Source: Methylobacillus methanolivorans (GTDB lineage: Bacteria; Pseudomonadota; Gammaproteobacteria; Burkholderiales; Methylophilaceae). Taken from it: a DNA stretch of 64,000 nucleotides. The notes below the pieces were generated by a model. The model saw nothing but the letters and a program-made list of their open reading frames with translations. It did no database searches and was not told where the DNA came from. A program made the position numbers and the translations under genes. Where the stretch lies: contig NZ_JAJAVF010000002.1 of NCBI RefSeq assembly GCF_020531845.1, positions 345,543 to 409,542 on the forward strand, read 5' to 3'. How positions within the stretch are numbered: the first letter of the stretch is position 1; every line of letters starts with the position of its first letter. Shown one piece after another: positions 46,637 through 54,987 of the stretch.

Positions 46637-48634
46637 TTAGGTGTTTTGTCCGCCTAGCATGGCGCGAATTTGGGCCATGCGCTGGCGCGCATTTTCCTTG
46701 TTTGCCACTGGGTCGTTTTGCGGCTGACCGGAATGGCGAACGTCATCCTCTGGTAGTTCAGCGATGAAACGGCTTGGCTCGCAGGATTCATGCTCACCAG
46801 CGCGCTTGCGGCGGCGACACCAGGAAATATGCAGCGATTTCTGTGCTCGGGTGATGCCGACATACATCAGGCGGCGTTCCTCCTCGATCTTGCCCTCATC
46901 CACGCTTTCGCGATGCGGCAGAATGCCTTCCTCACAGCCGATCAAGAACACATGGCCGTATTCCAGGCCCTTGGAGGCGTGCAGGGTAGATAGTTTTACC
47001 GCGTCGGGTTCTTCATTATCGCGGCCTTCCAGCATACTCATGAGAGAGATCATCTGCGTGAGTGCCAGCAAATTCTTCTCGTCCTCGTCGCCCTTGCGCG
47101 TGAGCCAGGCGACGAAATCCAGCACGCTCTTCCATTTGTTTTCTGCGCTACGAGGTTCTTCCGTATCGTAGAGGAAAGCCTCGTAGTTGATAGCGTTCAA
47201 TAGGTCGTTCAGTACTTCGCCTGCCGGGTCTTTCTCGGCGCGCTCCTGGATACGGTTGATGAACTGGCAGAAAGTCAGTAAGTCTTCCAGTTGGCGATTG
47301 CCCATGGTGCGCTGGAAATCGCCTTCAAATGCAGCCTCAAAGAGCGATATCTTGCGTTCACTGGCAAACTCACCCAAGCGCTCCAGTGTGGTATTGCCGA
47401 TGCCTTTTTTGGGTGTGGTGGCAGCGCGAATGAAGGCAGGGTCATCGTCTTCATTGGCGATCAAGCGTAAATAGCTCACTAAGTCCTTGATCTCAGCCTT
47501 ATCAAAAAAGGATTGACCGCCGGAAATGGTGTAGGGAATTTTTTGCTGGCGTAGCTGTTGCTCAAAAATGCGTGCCTGGTGATTGCCACGGTAAAGAATC
47601 GCGTAATCAAGAAACTTGGTGCGATGCTCGAATTTATGGGCGAGTAGCTTCATGACGACGGATTCCGCCTCATGATCTTCATCCTTGGCGGCACTAATCT
47701 GGATCAGGTCGCCAGTGCCCAGCTCGCTCCAGAGCTTTTTCTCGAACAGCTTGGGATTGTTGGCAATCACCTGATTGGCGGCACGCAGGATGCGCACGGT
47801 GGAGCGGTAGTTCTGCTCCAGCTTGATTACCTTGAGGCGACTGAAATCTTCAGTGAGCTGGCGCAAGTTTTCCACGTCAGCACCACGCCAGCCGTAAATC
47901 GCCTGATCATCGTCGCCCACTGCGGTAAAGCGGCCTTCAACGCCAGTGAGCATTTTTACCAGTTTGTACTGGCAGGCATTGGTATCCTGATATTCGTCGA
48001 TCAGGAGATACTTGAGTTTGTGCTGCCAGCGACGTAATGCTTCCGGATGTTGCTCGAACAATTCCACTGGCAGCTTGATCAAGTCATCAAAATCTACAGC
48101 TTGATAGGCCTTCAGCGTCTGCTGGTACACTTGGTAGACTTTGGCAGCTGCATGTGTCAACTCCTCATCAGCCGTTGCTGCGGCCTGGTCAGGGTTGATG
48201 AAGGCATTTTTCCAGCTTGAGATTTGCCATTGTGTTTTGCGTAGCAATTGCTTATCGGTAGTCGCCAGGGCATCCGAAAGAATCTTGAAGCTATCTGATG
48301 AGTCGAGGATGGAGAATTGTGGCTTGTATCCCAGCAATTCGGCTTCCTGGCGCAGCATCTGCAAACCCAGTGAGTGAAAAGTGGCGATGGTGAGGCCCTT
48401 GGCATTGTTGCCTTGTAACAGTTGCCCGACACGCTCCTGCATTTCACGGGCTGCCTTGTTGGTAAAGGTAATCGCGGCAATTTCCTTGGGGGAGTAACCG
48501 CACTTCTCAATCAGGTAGGTGATTTTTTGCGTGATGACGCGGGTTTTTCCGCTACCCGCACCAGCCAATACAAGGAGGGGGCCATCAAGATACTTCACAG
48601 CTTCGCGCTGCTGGGGGTTCATCGAGTTCAACAT
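46637..48634 (-). CDS. rep: ATP-dependent DNA helicase Rep
   Basis: A 665-aa superfamily 1A helicase. Motif I reads AGAGSGKTRVIT (near 25-35), Ia AITFTNKAAREM, II LIDEYQDTN, III AVGDDDQAIYGWRGAD, IV LEQNYRST, V LSTLHASKGLEYGHVFLIG and VI YVGITRAQKSL. The start sequence MLNSMNPQQREAVKYLDGPLLVL aligns with E. coli Rep (MRLNPGQQQAVEFVTGPCLVL), supporting Rep rather than UvrD. Rep moves 3'-5' on DNA and clears proteins ahead of replication forks. Confidence 0.93.
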   Translation of the reverse strand: MLNSMNPQQREAVKYLDGPLLVLAGAGSGKTRVITQKITYLIEKCGYSPKEIAAITFTNKAAREMQERVGQLLQGNNAKGLTIATFHSLGLQMLRQEAELLGYKPQFSILDSSDSFKILSDALATTDKQLLRKTQWQISSWKNAFINPDQAAATADEELTHAAAKVYQVYQQTLKAYQAVDFDDLIKLPVELFEQHPEALRRWQHKLKYLLIDEYQDTNACQYKLVKMLTGVEGRFTAVGDDDQAIYGWRGADVENLRQLTEDFSRLKVIKLEQNYRSTVRILRAANQVIANNPKLFEKKLWSELGTGDLIQISAAKDEDHEAESVVMKLLAHKFEHRTKFLDYAILYRGNHQARIFEQQLRQQKIPYTISGGQSFFDKAEIKDLVSYLRLIANEDDDPAFIRAATTPKKGIGNTTLERLGEFASERKISLFEAAFEGDFQRTMGNRQLEDLLTFCQFINRIQERAEKDPAGEVLNDLLNAINYEAFLYDTEEPRSAENKWKSVLDFVAWLTRKGDEDEKNLLALTQMISLMSMLEGRDNEEPDAVKLSTLHASKGLEYGHVFLIGCEEGILPHRESVDEGKIEEERRLMYVGITRAQKSLHISWCRRRKRAGEHESCEPSRFIAELPEDDVRHSGQPQNDPVANKENARQRMAQIRAMLGGQNT

Positions 48635-48757
48635 GTTGATTTGCCTGCAGGCTCAAGAGTCAATCAGAAAGGGCTGCTACAAGCGTGTAACAACATCATG
48701 GAGGATTTTATCTTGAGTGAGTATTTGAGGCTAGCAGAGAAGCGGAGTGATGGACAT

Positions 48758-48788
48758 AAAAAAGCCTCACCCAATGCCGGGCGAGGCT
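48758..48788 (-). terminator. Intrinsic terminator of the PEP-CTERM gene
   Basis: Stem AGCCTCxCCC/GGGxGAGGCT (48763-48772 with 48779-48788, one mismatch), then a T-run on the minus strand (48758-48763 are A on plus). It lies 20 bases after the stop at 48809. Confidence 0.88.
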
Positions 48789-48808
48789 GAAAAGTGTCTT
48801 GATTTGAC

Positions 48809-49531
48809 TTAGACGTACAAGTTGCTTCTGTCGCGGCGGCGTGCCATGAAACCAACCAAGCCAAGGCCAAGTGCCAGCATGGCGTAGGATTCTGGCTCAG
48901 GAACGGCGGTCACGCTGTAGAGGGTGAAGTCTGATTTATCTGCATGGGAAGTCAGGGTAAATGATTTCACGGCAGTATTACCAAATGGGTTGTCTACACT
49001 CCATACACCACCCATGCCATCCGAAGCAGGGCTCAGGTTGGTGACGACGCCAAATCCACCAGTCCATAATGCAAGGGTTTCACCTTGTGCTTGCAGCTTG
49101 AACTCTTTGGTGCTGTTATCGAAGTAGGTGACAGTGAAAAATGCCTTTTCTTTGCTATCGCCATATTCTGGGCCATCAAAGAGCAGGCCTAGCGTCAGGT
49201 TGCTAATCACGCGTGAGTCAGTGAACTCCGCAAAAATCCACTCATTCTTATCGATTTCACCGACAGTGACATCTCCACCTTTCAATGGAGAGACACCTAC
49301 ACCTTGAAATCCATCCTGCGCCGGTTTGTAGCTGAATACCCCGTCAATCAGCTTGTTCTTGTTGTTACCAGTCTTGGCGCTAAATGTCACGCTGGTACCA
49401 TTAATGGTAGTTGTGTGGCTCGGACCATTGCCGAAATCCTTACCATAGACGGTATCAGCAGCAAAAGCCGATGCGGATGCTGTTAGCAATACACCAGTGG
49501 CGGTGGTTACCAATAACTTGGAAATATACAT
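48809..49531 (-). CDS. PEP-CTERM sorted secreted protein
   Basis: A 240-aa protein with a signal peptide (MYISKLLVTTATGVLLTASASAFA, cleavage near AFA-AD), a beta-rich body and a C-terminal PEP-CTERM signal: VPEPESYAML, then a hydrophobic stretch and a basic cluster (RRR). Unusually a further 6 residues (SNLYV after RRRDR) follow. PEP-CTERM substrates are processed by exosortase (XrtA/EpsH type) and found with exopolysaccharide or floc matrix. No exosortase gene is seen in the window. The body is not recognised. Confidence 0.9.
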   Translation of the reverse strand: MYISKLLVTTATGVLLTASASAFAADTVYGKDFGNGPSHTTTINGTSVTFSAKTGNNKNKLIDGVFSYKPAQDGFQGVGVSPLKGGDVTVGEIDKNEWIFAEFTDSRVISNLTLGLLFDGPEYGDSKEKAFFTVTYFDNSTKEFKLQAQGETLALWTGGFGVVTNLSPASDGMGGVWSVDNPFGNTAVKSFTLTSHADKSDFTLYSVTAVPEPESYAMLALGLGLVGFMARRRDRSNLYV

Positions 49532-49747
49532 GTGATACTCCTCATAGCAGTTGAATTAATCAATTGAATTAATTGTTGTTTTATTCACAGCAATTCCATG
49601 CTACTGCTGGCATGAGGAGGGCTCAATAGTCTGTTGTGGCTGATACGTTTGGACTAATAGCCTGAAGTTTTACGAGAGGTTTGTTGTGCTAATGGTATGA
49701 ATTAATAATATTTTTTAAAAAATGATAAAAATGAAATTGTCAATGAT

Positions 49748-50662
49748 TTAGTCCGTAGATTGATCTTCCTCTGCACTTTCTTCCGCTAAAAGTGCCTGTT
49801 GCTGTGCTTCTGCCATCATGATCGCACGGGATTCTGGTGTTTCCAGGCTTATGCGGCCCAGAGTGCCGGAGCGGTAGTCCACGAGAAACGCCATGGCGGT
49901 TTTTTCCATATCCAGCTCTCCGCCTTTCAATAAATAGCCACGGCGCTTGCCGACAGCTTCCAACAGGTCAATGGCATCCATATTGCTCACATCGGTTTTA
50001 TAGCGTGCTTGTAGCAGGGCGGGGTAGCGTTGTAGCAGGATACCGGCGAGGAATTCAGCCACTTCTTCATCGATGACGGCATTGCGGCCTATGGCATGAC
50101 TGGCAGCGAGCATATAGCCGTCGCTTTCATATTTGATCTTGGGCCACATCATGCCGGGCGTGTCGGTAATAGTGAGTTGTGGGCTCAGTTCAAACCGTTG
50201 CTGGCTCTTGGTGACAGCAGGCTCGTCGCCTACCTTGGCAATCCTGCGGTTGAGCAAGGCATTCATGAGGGTAGATTTACCGACGTTAGGGATTCCCATG
50301 ATCATCATGCGCAAAGGCTTGAGATTTGTCCCTCGATGCGGCGCAAGGCTACGGCAGAGACCGGGAATCTTCTTGGCATCGCCTGGTTTCTTGCAGGAGA
50401 GGGCAACGGCTTTTACGCCATCCTGACGATTGAAGTGGTTGAGCCAGGCCTGTGTGGCTGCTGGGTCGGCCAAGTCTGCCTTGTTGAGAATCTTCAGGCT
50501 GGGGCGCTGACGATAGAGGCGCAAGTCTTCAATCATCGGGTTGTGGCTCGCTTCTGGTACGCGTGCATCCAGTACCTCAATCACGATATCGGTGAACTCC
50601 ATGGTTTCTTCCGCTTTCTTGCGTGCGGAGGTCATGTGTCCGGGGAACCATTGAATTGCCAT
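49748..50662 (-). CDS. rbgA: Circularly permuted ribosome biogenesis GTPase (RbgA/YlqF)
   Basis: A 304-aa GTPase whose motifs occur in permuted order: G4 (LNKADLAD, about residue 58), G5 (ALSCKK), G1 (GIPNVGKSTLMN, about 120), G2/G3 (TDTPGMMWP). The N-terminal IQWFPGHM is the hallmark of the YlqF/RbgA family. These proteins act in late assembly of the 50S subunit in Bacillus; the proteobacterial homologue is less studied. The C-terminal domain is short and acidic (AEEDQSTD). An upstream divergent gene encodes a PEP-CTERM protein. Confidence 0.9.
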   Translation of the reverse strand: MAIQWFPGHMTSARKKAEETMEFTDIVIEVLDARVPEASHNPMIEDLRLYRQRPSLKILNKADLADPAATQAWLNHFNRQDGVKAVALSCKKPGDAKKIPGLCRSLAPHRGTNLKPLRMMIMGIPNVGKSTLMNALLNRRIAKVGDEPAVTKSQQRFELSPQLTITDTPGMMWPKIKYESDGYMLAASHAIGRNAVIDEEVAEFLAGILLQRYPALLQARYKTDVSNMDAIDLLEAVGKRRGYLLKGGELDMEKTAMAFLVDYRSGTLGRISLETPESRAIMMAEAQQQALLAEESAEEDQSTD

Positions 50663-50741
50663 GATGAGGTGCTCTATGTGGAATGCGTTGATAAAAAGAA
50701 TCGCTTTTTTTGCGTGTGATCAGTGATAAAGCTGACTCAGG

Positions 50742-50840
50742 CTGTCATTTTAGCATCCTGCTTGCTATCCCTGCCTTATTTTGCATCTTTGTTGCACAAA
50801 TGAGGTTGTTGCAATATCTCTGAGTAGTCCATTAGGACTA
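50742..50840 (+). promoter_or_regulatory. Upstream region of the PEP-CTERM/phoA pair
   Basis: A perfect Pho half-site CTGTCAT (50742-50748) lies about 175 bases before the PEP-CTERM start; the second half-site is not evident (3/7), so a true PhoB box is doubtful. TTGCA repeats occur at 50781, 50792 and 50809. A hairpin TAGTCC-atta-GGACTA (50825-50840) with a following T-rich run is also present. It could contribute to promoter control. No sigma-54 pattern (GG-N10-GC) was found. Confidence 0.3.
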
Positions 50841-50921
50841 TTTTGTATCCATATGGCTTACACAAGTGCTTCCTAGTATGGCCCCCGAATCGTTTTCTAC
50901 TCTCGTTAAAGGGGAATTACC

Positions 50922-51692
50922 ATGAAGTTCCAAAAACATGGCGTAGCGCTGGCTTTGGCTAGCTCCGTGCTGTTTGCTGCTCCTGCGTTCGCGCAGGAAG
51001 TGATCGTGAATGGCGGTTTTGAGGCTGATGCCGCTGAAAGCTACAGCCCGCAAGGCTGGAAAGTGGCTGAGCAAGGCATTTCCGGTTCTGTATTGGCGAC
51101 TGATGCTACTGAATCCTATGCCAGCGGTTACAAGACCGTAGGTGCTGCCAGCGGTCAATATTATGGCTTCCTGGACTCCTCCTATGCCAGTAGTCAAGTG
51201 TTGTACCAGAACTTCTCCATCAGTGCTGTGACTTCTGCTGTGTTGTCTTTCCAGATGTTCGTGAATGACCAGAGCGATAACGGCATTGTGTATATCAACC
51301 AGGCTGGCCTGGATGCAACGACTGGTGGCACTTACGCTGCTAATCAGCACGTTCGCGTCGATATTTTGCGTGCTAATGCTGATCCGTTCTCGGTTCATGC
51401 TACTGACATCATCGGTACTTATTATCTGGGCGGAGCCAATGGCCGTCGGTTTGATGGTGATGACAACGTCAATCGCTACGTGGATTACAGCTTTGACGTG
51501 ACTGACCTGCTTGCTGCTGGTGGTGACTTTAGCTTGCGCTTTGCTGCCGTGAGCAACCAAGGAGCACTGCAAGTGGGCCTAGATAACGTCAGCTTGAATA
51601 TTGCAGCCGTGCCTGAGGCTGATACCTACGCCATGTTGTTGGCTGGCTTAGGTGTATTGGGCTTGGCATTGCGTCGTCGTCAAACTGTTTAA
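50922..51692 (+). CDS. PEP-CTERM-type secreted protein linked to alkaline phosphatase
   Basis: A 256-aa protein with a signal peptide (MKFQKHGVALALASSVLFAAPAFA, about 1-24) and a beta-rich body (VIVNGGFEADAAESYSPQGWKVAEQG). A C-terminal sorting signal VPEADTYAML lies before a hydrophobic stretch and RRR. The usual PEP is PEA here. The body, with a G-W at 47-49 and QYYGFLDSSYASSQVLYQNF, resembles carbohydrate-binding-like PEP-CTERM proteins but is not assigned. AGGGGA precedes the ATG by 7 bases. It ends 21 bases before phoA and is likely co-transcribed with it. Confidence 0.87.
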   Translation: MKFQKHGVALALASSVLFAAPAFAQEVIVNGGFEADAAESYSPQGWKVAEQGISGSVLATDATESYASGYKTVGAASGQYYGFLDSSYASSQVLYQNFSISAVTSAVLSFQMFVNDQSDNGIVYINQAGLDATTGGTYAANQHVRVDILRANADPFSVHATDIIGTYYLGGANGRRFDGDDNVNRYVDYSFDVTDLLAAGGDFSLRFAAVSNQGALQVGLDNVSLNIAAVPEADTYAMLLAGLGVLGLALRRRQTV

Positions 51693-51713
51693 TCAAAAGT
51701 GGGAGTGCATAAA

Positions 51714-53231
51714 ATGAAAAAGGCAACAATGAAGGTATCCGCCCTGGCGGTGATGATGGCGCTGTGTGGCCAAGCCATGGCAGAAGATGCCAACACTTGG
51801 TATCAAGATGGCCAGGAAGCGTTGGCAGCTGCCAAGAAGCTTTACCCGAACAACCGCAAGGCCAAGAACGTGATCTTGTTTGTTGGTGATGGCATGGGTG
51901 TGTCTACCGTGACTGCTGCGCGTATCCTGGAAGGTCAATTGAAGGGCCGTGATGGCGAGCGTAACAAGCTGGCTTTCGAGAAGCTTCCTTACTTGGCTTT
52001 GTCCAAGACTTATTCTGCTAACCAGCAGACGTCTGATTCCGCTCCAACTATGACTGCTATTGTCACTGGCGTGAAGACAAATGATGGCGTGATCTCTGTT
52101 GATCAACGCGTTGCAAATGGCGATCGTGATAACAGCAAGGTACAAGCTGCCAAGTTGGCAACTATTCTGGAGCTGGCTGAGCAAAATGGCCGTGCTACAG
52201 GCGTGGTTTCCACAGCGCGTATTACTCACGCTACACCTGCAGCCACTTATGCCCACACTTCTGCACGTGACTGGGAATCAGACAACAACGTGCCTGCTGG
52301 CGCTGATGTTAAGGACATTGCTTCCCAATTGATCGACAATTTTGGTCAAGGTGGCATTGGTGATGGTATCGAAGTTGTGCTGGGTGGTGGCCGCAGCCGT
52401 TTCTTGCCTAATACCGTGGATGATCCTGAAAATGCAGGCCGCAAGGGTGACCGTCGTGATGGCCGTAACCTGGTTCAGGAATACGTGAACAAGTTCAACG
52501 GCAAGTTCGTCTGGAATCAGGCACAGTTTGATGCGATCAATCCAGCGAATACCAACCGTCTGCTGGGCTTGTTTGAGCGTTCCCACATGCAATACGAGCA
52601 TGACCGTCCGAGCGACACGGGTAAGGAGCCATCCCTGGCTGACCTGACTGGCAAGGCGATTGATATCCTGCAGAAGAACCCCAAGGGCTTTTTCCTGATG
52701 GTGGAAGCTGGCCGTATCGATCACGGTCACCATGCTAACAATGCCTACCGTGCCCTGACTGACACCATTGCTTTGTCTGATGCAGTGAAGAAGACCCTGG
52801 AAAAGGTTGATCTCAATGACACTTTGGTCATCGTTACCGCTGACCACAGCCACACCATGACCATTGGTGGTTATCCAGAGCGTGGCAATCCTATCTTGGG
52901 TAAGGTGGCTGTGGATGGCCGCCTGAGCAAGGCAACGGATGGCAACCCATACACCACTATCTCCTATGCCAACGGTAAGGGCTACTACCCTAATGTTCCT
53001 GGTGAAACTGTATACAACTTCCCGGCACGTAGCGGTCGTATCGCCGACATGACCAATGTGGATACCAGTGATCCTGATTTCCACCAGGAAGTGACAGTGC
53101 CATTGGATTCCGAGACTCATGCTGCTGAAGAAGTTGAAATCTTCGCAGGTGGTCCTAAGGCTCACCTGTTCCAGGGTATCCAGGAACAAAGCTACATCTT
53201 CCACGTGATGAAAGATGCCTTTGGCTTCTAA
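51714..53231 (+). CDS. phoA: Alkaline phosphatase (PhoA family)
   Basis: A 505-aa secreted phosphatase. A signal peptide (MKKATMKVSALAVMMALCGQAMA, ends near AMA-ED) precedes a domain with metal ligand D in VGDGMG, nucleophile Ser in TSDSAPTMT, and metal ligands in EAGRIDHGHHANNAYRAL and TADHSHTM. The length exceeds E. coli PhoA (471). The start is the ATG at 51714, with GGGAG 8 bases before it. It releases phosphate from esters in the periplasm or outside the cell, but the PEP-CTERM neighbour suggests possible matrix association. A strong hairpin ends the gene. Confidence 0.94.
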   Translation: MKKATMKVSALAVMMALCGQAMAEDANTWYQDGQEALAAAKKLYPNNRKAKNVILFVGDGMGVSTVTAARILEGQLKGRDGERNKLAFEKLPYLALSKTYSANQQTSDSAPTMTAIVTGVKTNDGVISVDQRVANGDRDNSKVQAAKLATILELAEQNGRATGVVSTARITHATPAATYAHTSARDWESDNNVPAGADVKDIASQLIDNFGQGGIGDGIEVVLGGGRSRFLPNTVDDPENAGRKGDRRDGRNLVQEYVNKFNGKFVWNQAQFDAINPANTNRLLGLFERSHMQYEHDRPSDTGKEPSLADLTGKAIDILQKNPKGFFLMVEAGRIDHGHHANNAYRALTDTIALSDAVKKTLEKVDLNDTLVIVTADHSHTMTIGGYPERGNPILGKVAVDGRLSKATDGNPYTTISYANGKGYYPNVPGETVYNFPARSGRIADMTNVDTSDPDFHQEVTVPLDSETHAAEEVEIFAGGPKAHLFQGIQEQSYIFHVMKDAFGF

Positions 53232-53262
53232 TGCAGTGGTTTGATGTTGTGTAATAGATGAC

Positions 53263-53289
53263 GGATGGAATGGCCTGGCCATTCCATCC
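53263..53289 (+). terminator. Intrinsic terminator of phoA
   Basis: Stem GGATGGAATGG (53263-53273) with CCATTCCATCC (53279-53289), a 5-nt loop, then a T-rich tract (ATTTTGCTTTTT). It lies 31 bases past the phoA stop. Confidence 0.88.
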
Positions 53290-53321
53290 ATTTTGCTTTT
53301 TAGTCTATGAGAGTATGAAGA

Positions 53322-54056
53322 ATGCAAAACCACATGAAATATAGCGCGCTATTGCTGCTTTCCCTGTTGCCTGGCTTTGCTGCGGCAGAAACCTTGCCTA
53401 ACCTGGATGCCCGTTTTGAGACCTCGCAATGCGAGGTGCCATGCAAGCACCCAGTGAAGCGCGAGTGGCTGATGTTGCGTGGTGAAAACCAGGTCGAACT
53501 GCGCGATGCCAATGCCAATCGCAGTGATCTCTGGCAGTGGCAGGATGATACGTTGGACTACGTCTACCTGATGCATGGTCAACAACGGGCAATTGATTAC
53601 ACCTCGATTGACCTGCGCTTGTTGGGTATTGGCGCTAGCGAAAGCAAGTGGCAGGCACTGGCAAAGCTGGTGACAAGCAGCGAGCTGGCCAGCCTGGAGA
53701 AAAAGCCCGGTCAGCCTTATGAAAAGATGGCAACCGAGATTTATCAGGGCAAATTAAATGGGGTAGAGACAAAGCTGACCTGGATACCTGCCTTGCAGAT
53801 TCCACTACAGGTGGAATACCGTTATCCCAAGCATGTGGTGACTGTAAAAATGGTAGAGCGTTATCAGGGTAAGCTGCCCGTGGAAAAGACCACGGCCAAG
53901 CAATTGCAGGCGTACCAGCATGTGGATTTCGTTGATATCGGCGATATGGAGCATGACAAGCATGCGGTGGCCTGGCTGGCAGAAGCCAAGGATGCGCCGG
54001 GCGTGCATGTGCATCCTCATGAACATGCTGAGCACCACGAGCATGAAGTGAATTGA
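53322..54056 (+). CDS. Secreted protein with histidine-rich C-terminus (unknown)
   Basis: A 244-aa protein with a signal peptide (MKYSALLLLSLLPGFAAA from an in-frame ATG at 53334; the upstream ATG at 53322 adds four residues). The mature part has a Cys pair (CEVPCKHP), and the last 20 residues are rich in His, Glu and Asp (HVHPHEHAEHHEHE), suggesting metal binding. No family is recognised. It follows phoA by 90 bases after a terminator, so it probably has its own promoter. A predicted outer-envelope protein binding Zn, Ni or Cu fits the tail, but this is inference. Confidence 0.7.
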   Translation: MQNHMKYSALLLLSLLPGFAAAETLPNLDARFETSQCEVPCKHPVKREWLMLRGENQVELRDANANRSDLWQWQDDTLDYVYLMHGQQRAIDYTSIDLRLLGIGASESKWQALAKLVTSSELASLEKKPGQPYEKMATEIYQGKLNGVETKLTWIPALQIPLQVEYRYPKHVVTVKMVERYQGKLPVEKTTAKQLQAYQHVDFVDIGDMEHDKHAVAWLAEAKDAPGVHVHPHEHAEHHEHEVN

Positions 54057-54105
54057 TGCGTTAAGGCCCTAAAGGCTCGGCATATGACTGAGTGAATGAG
54101 CGTAA

Positions 54106-54114
54106 TGCTAGAAT
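54106..54114 (+). promoter_or_regulatory. Extended -10 promoter of a probably leaderless methyltransferase mRNA
   Basis: TGCTAGAAT is an extended -10 element; seven bases after it is position 54121, which is the A of the ATG. There is no ribosome site before the ATG. This suggests a leaderless transcript. Confidence 0.5.
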
Positions 54115-54120
54115 ACTGGC

Positions 54121-54942
54121 ATGACGCTCATCCCAGAAATCAAGCCCCAACAATCCCTGGAACTACTCAAGGAGCTGCATATCCTCACGCGGGATGGCAA
54201 GCTCAATCAGGATACGCGGCGCAAGCTCAAGCAGGTGTATCATCTCTATCACTTCATCGAACCCCTGTTGCAGGAGGTGATGGAAAATAACGCCAACCCG
54301 TTGTTGGTCGATCACGGTGCAGGTAAGTCCTACCTGGGTTTTATTCTCTATGACCTGTTCATCAAGCAACAGTCCGCGGGCCGCATTGCCGGCATAGAAA
54401 CTCGTGGTGAACTGGTAGAGAAATCCCGCACGCTGGCTGACAAGCTGGGGTTTAGCCGCATGGATTTCCTGCACTTGAGAGTGGAGGAGGCGATTACCTC
54501 CAGCACCCTGCCAGATCAGGTGGATATCGTCACTGCCTTGCATGCCTGCAACACAGCGACGGATGATGCCATACGTTTTGGATTGGAGAAAAAGGCGCAG
54601 TTTATGGTGCTGGTACCTTGTTGCCAGGCCGAGGTGGCTGAAGTGTTGCGCCGACACAAGAATGAATCTTTCGGCAAGACACCCTTGTCTGAAATCTGGC
54701 GTCACCCCATCCATACACGTGAATTTGGCAGCCAGATCACCAACGTATTACGTTGTCTGCAACTTGAAGCCCATGGGTATCAAGTGACAGTGACAGAGCT
54801 GGTGGGCTGGGAACATTCCATGAAAAACGAGCTGATCATCGCTCGTTACAAGAACAGCCCAAGGCGTAATGCGCAAACCCGGCTGGAACATATCCTTGAA
54901 GAACTGAATCTACAAGATTTACGGCACCGCTTTCTTGATTAA
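54121..54942 (+). CDS. Class I SAM-dependent methyltransferase
   Basis: A 273-aa protein with a Rossmann-type SAM domain: NPLLVDHGAGKSYLGFIL (motif I, about 60-77), GIETRGELVEKSRTLADKLGF, and VDIVTALHACNTATDDAI (motif IV region). VPCCQAEVAEVL follows in the GSTCD/methyltransferase-like group. N-terminal helices (LELLKELHILTRDGKLNQDTRRKLKQVYHLYHFIEPLL) are typical of this RNA or small-molecule methyltransferase group. The target cannot be decided. It looks leaderless (promoter abuts the ATG). Confidence 0.87.
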   Translation: MTLIPEIKPQQSLELLKELHILTRDGKLNQDTRRKLKQVYHLYHFIEPLLQEVMENNANPLLVDHGAGKSYLGFILYDLFIKQQSAGRIAGIETRGELVEKSRTLADKLGFSRMDFLHLRVEEAITSSTLPDQVDIVTALHACNTATDDAIRFGLEKKAQFMVLVPCCQAEVAEVLRRHKNESFGKTPLSEIWRHPIHTREFGSQITNVLRCLQLEAHGYQVTVTELVGWEHSMKNELIIARYKNSPRRNAQTRLEHILEELNLQDLRHRFLD

Positions 54943-54987
54943 GTGCTGAGTGCGGTGACTTGTGAAGTCGGACGAATCAAGCCCGAC

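Noticed and set aside
50742..50760. PhoB box before the PEP-CTERM/phoA pair
   Set aside because: The first half CTGTCAT is perfect but the second half matches only 3 of 7 positions, so a full Pho box cannot be claimed.
50700..50921. sigma-54 promoter for the PEP-CTERM gene
   Set aside because: No GG-N10-GC pair with the required spacing; the nearest candidate (TGGC...TGC near 50854) has 11 bases between.
50838..51572. 244-aa open frame opposite the PEP-CTERM gene
   Set aside because: Antisense shadow; the plus-strand gene has a signal peptide, ribosome site and sorting signal.
52278..53333. 351-aa open frame opposite phoA
   Set aside because: Antisense shadow of a well-recognised gene, rich in Ile, Thr and His, with no recognisable domain.
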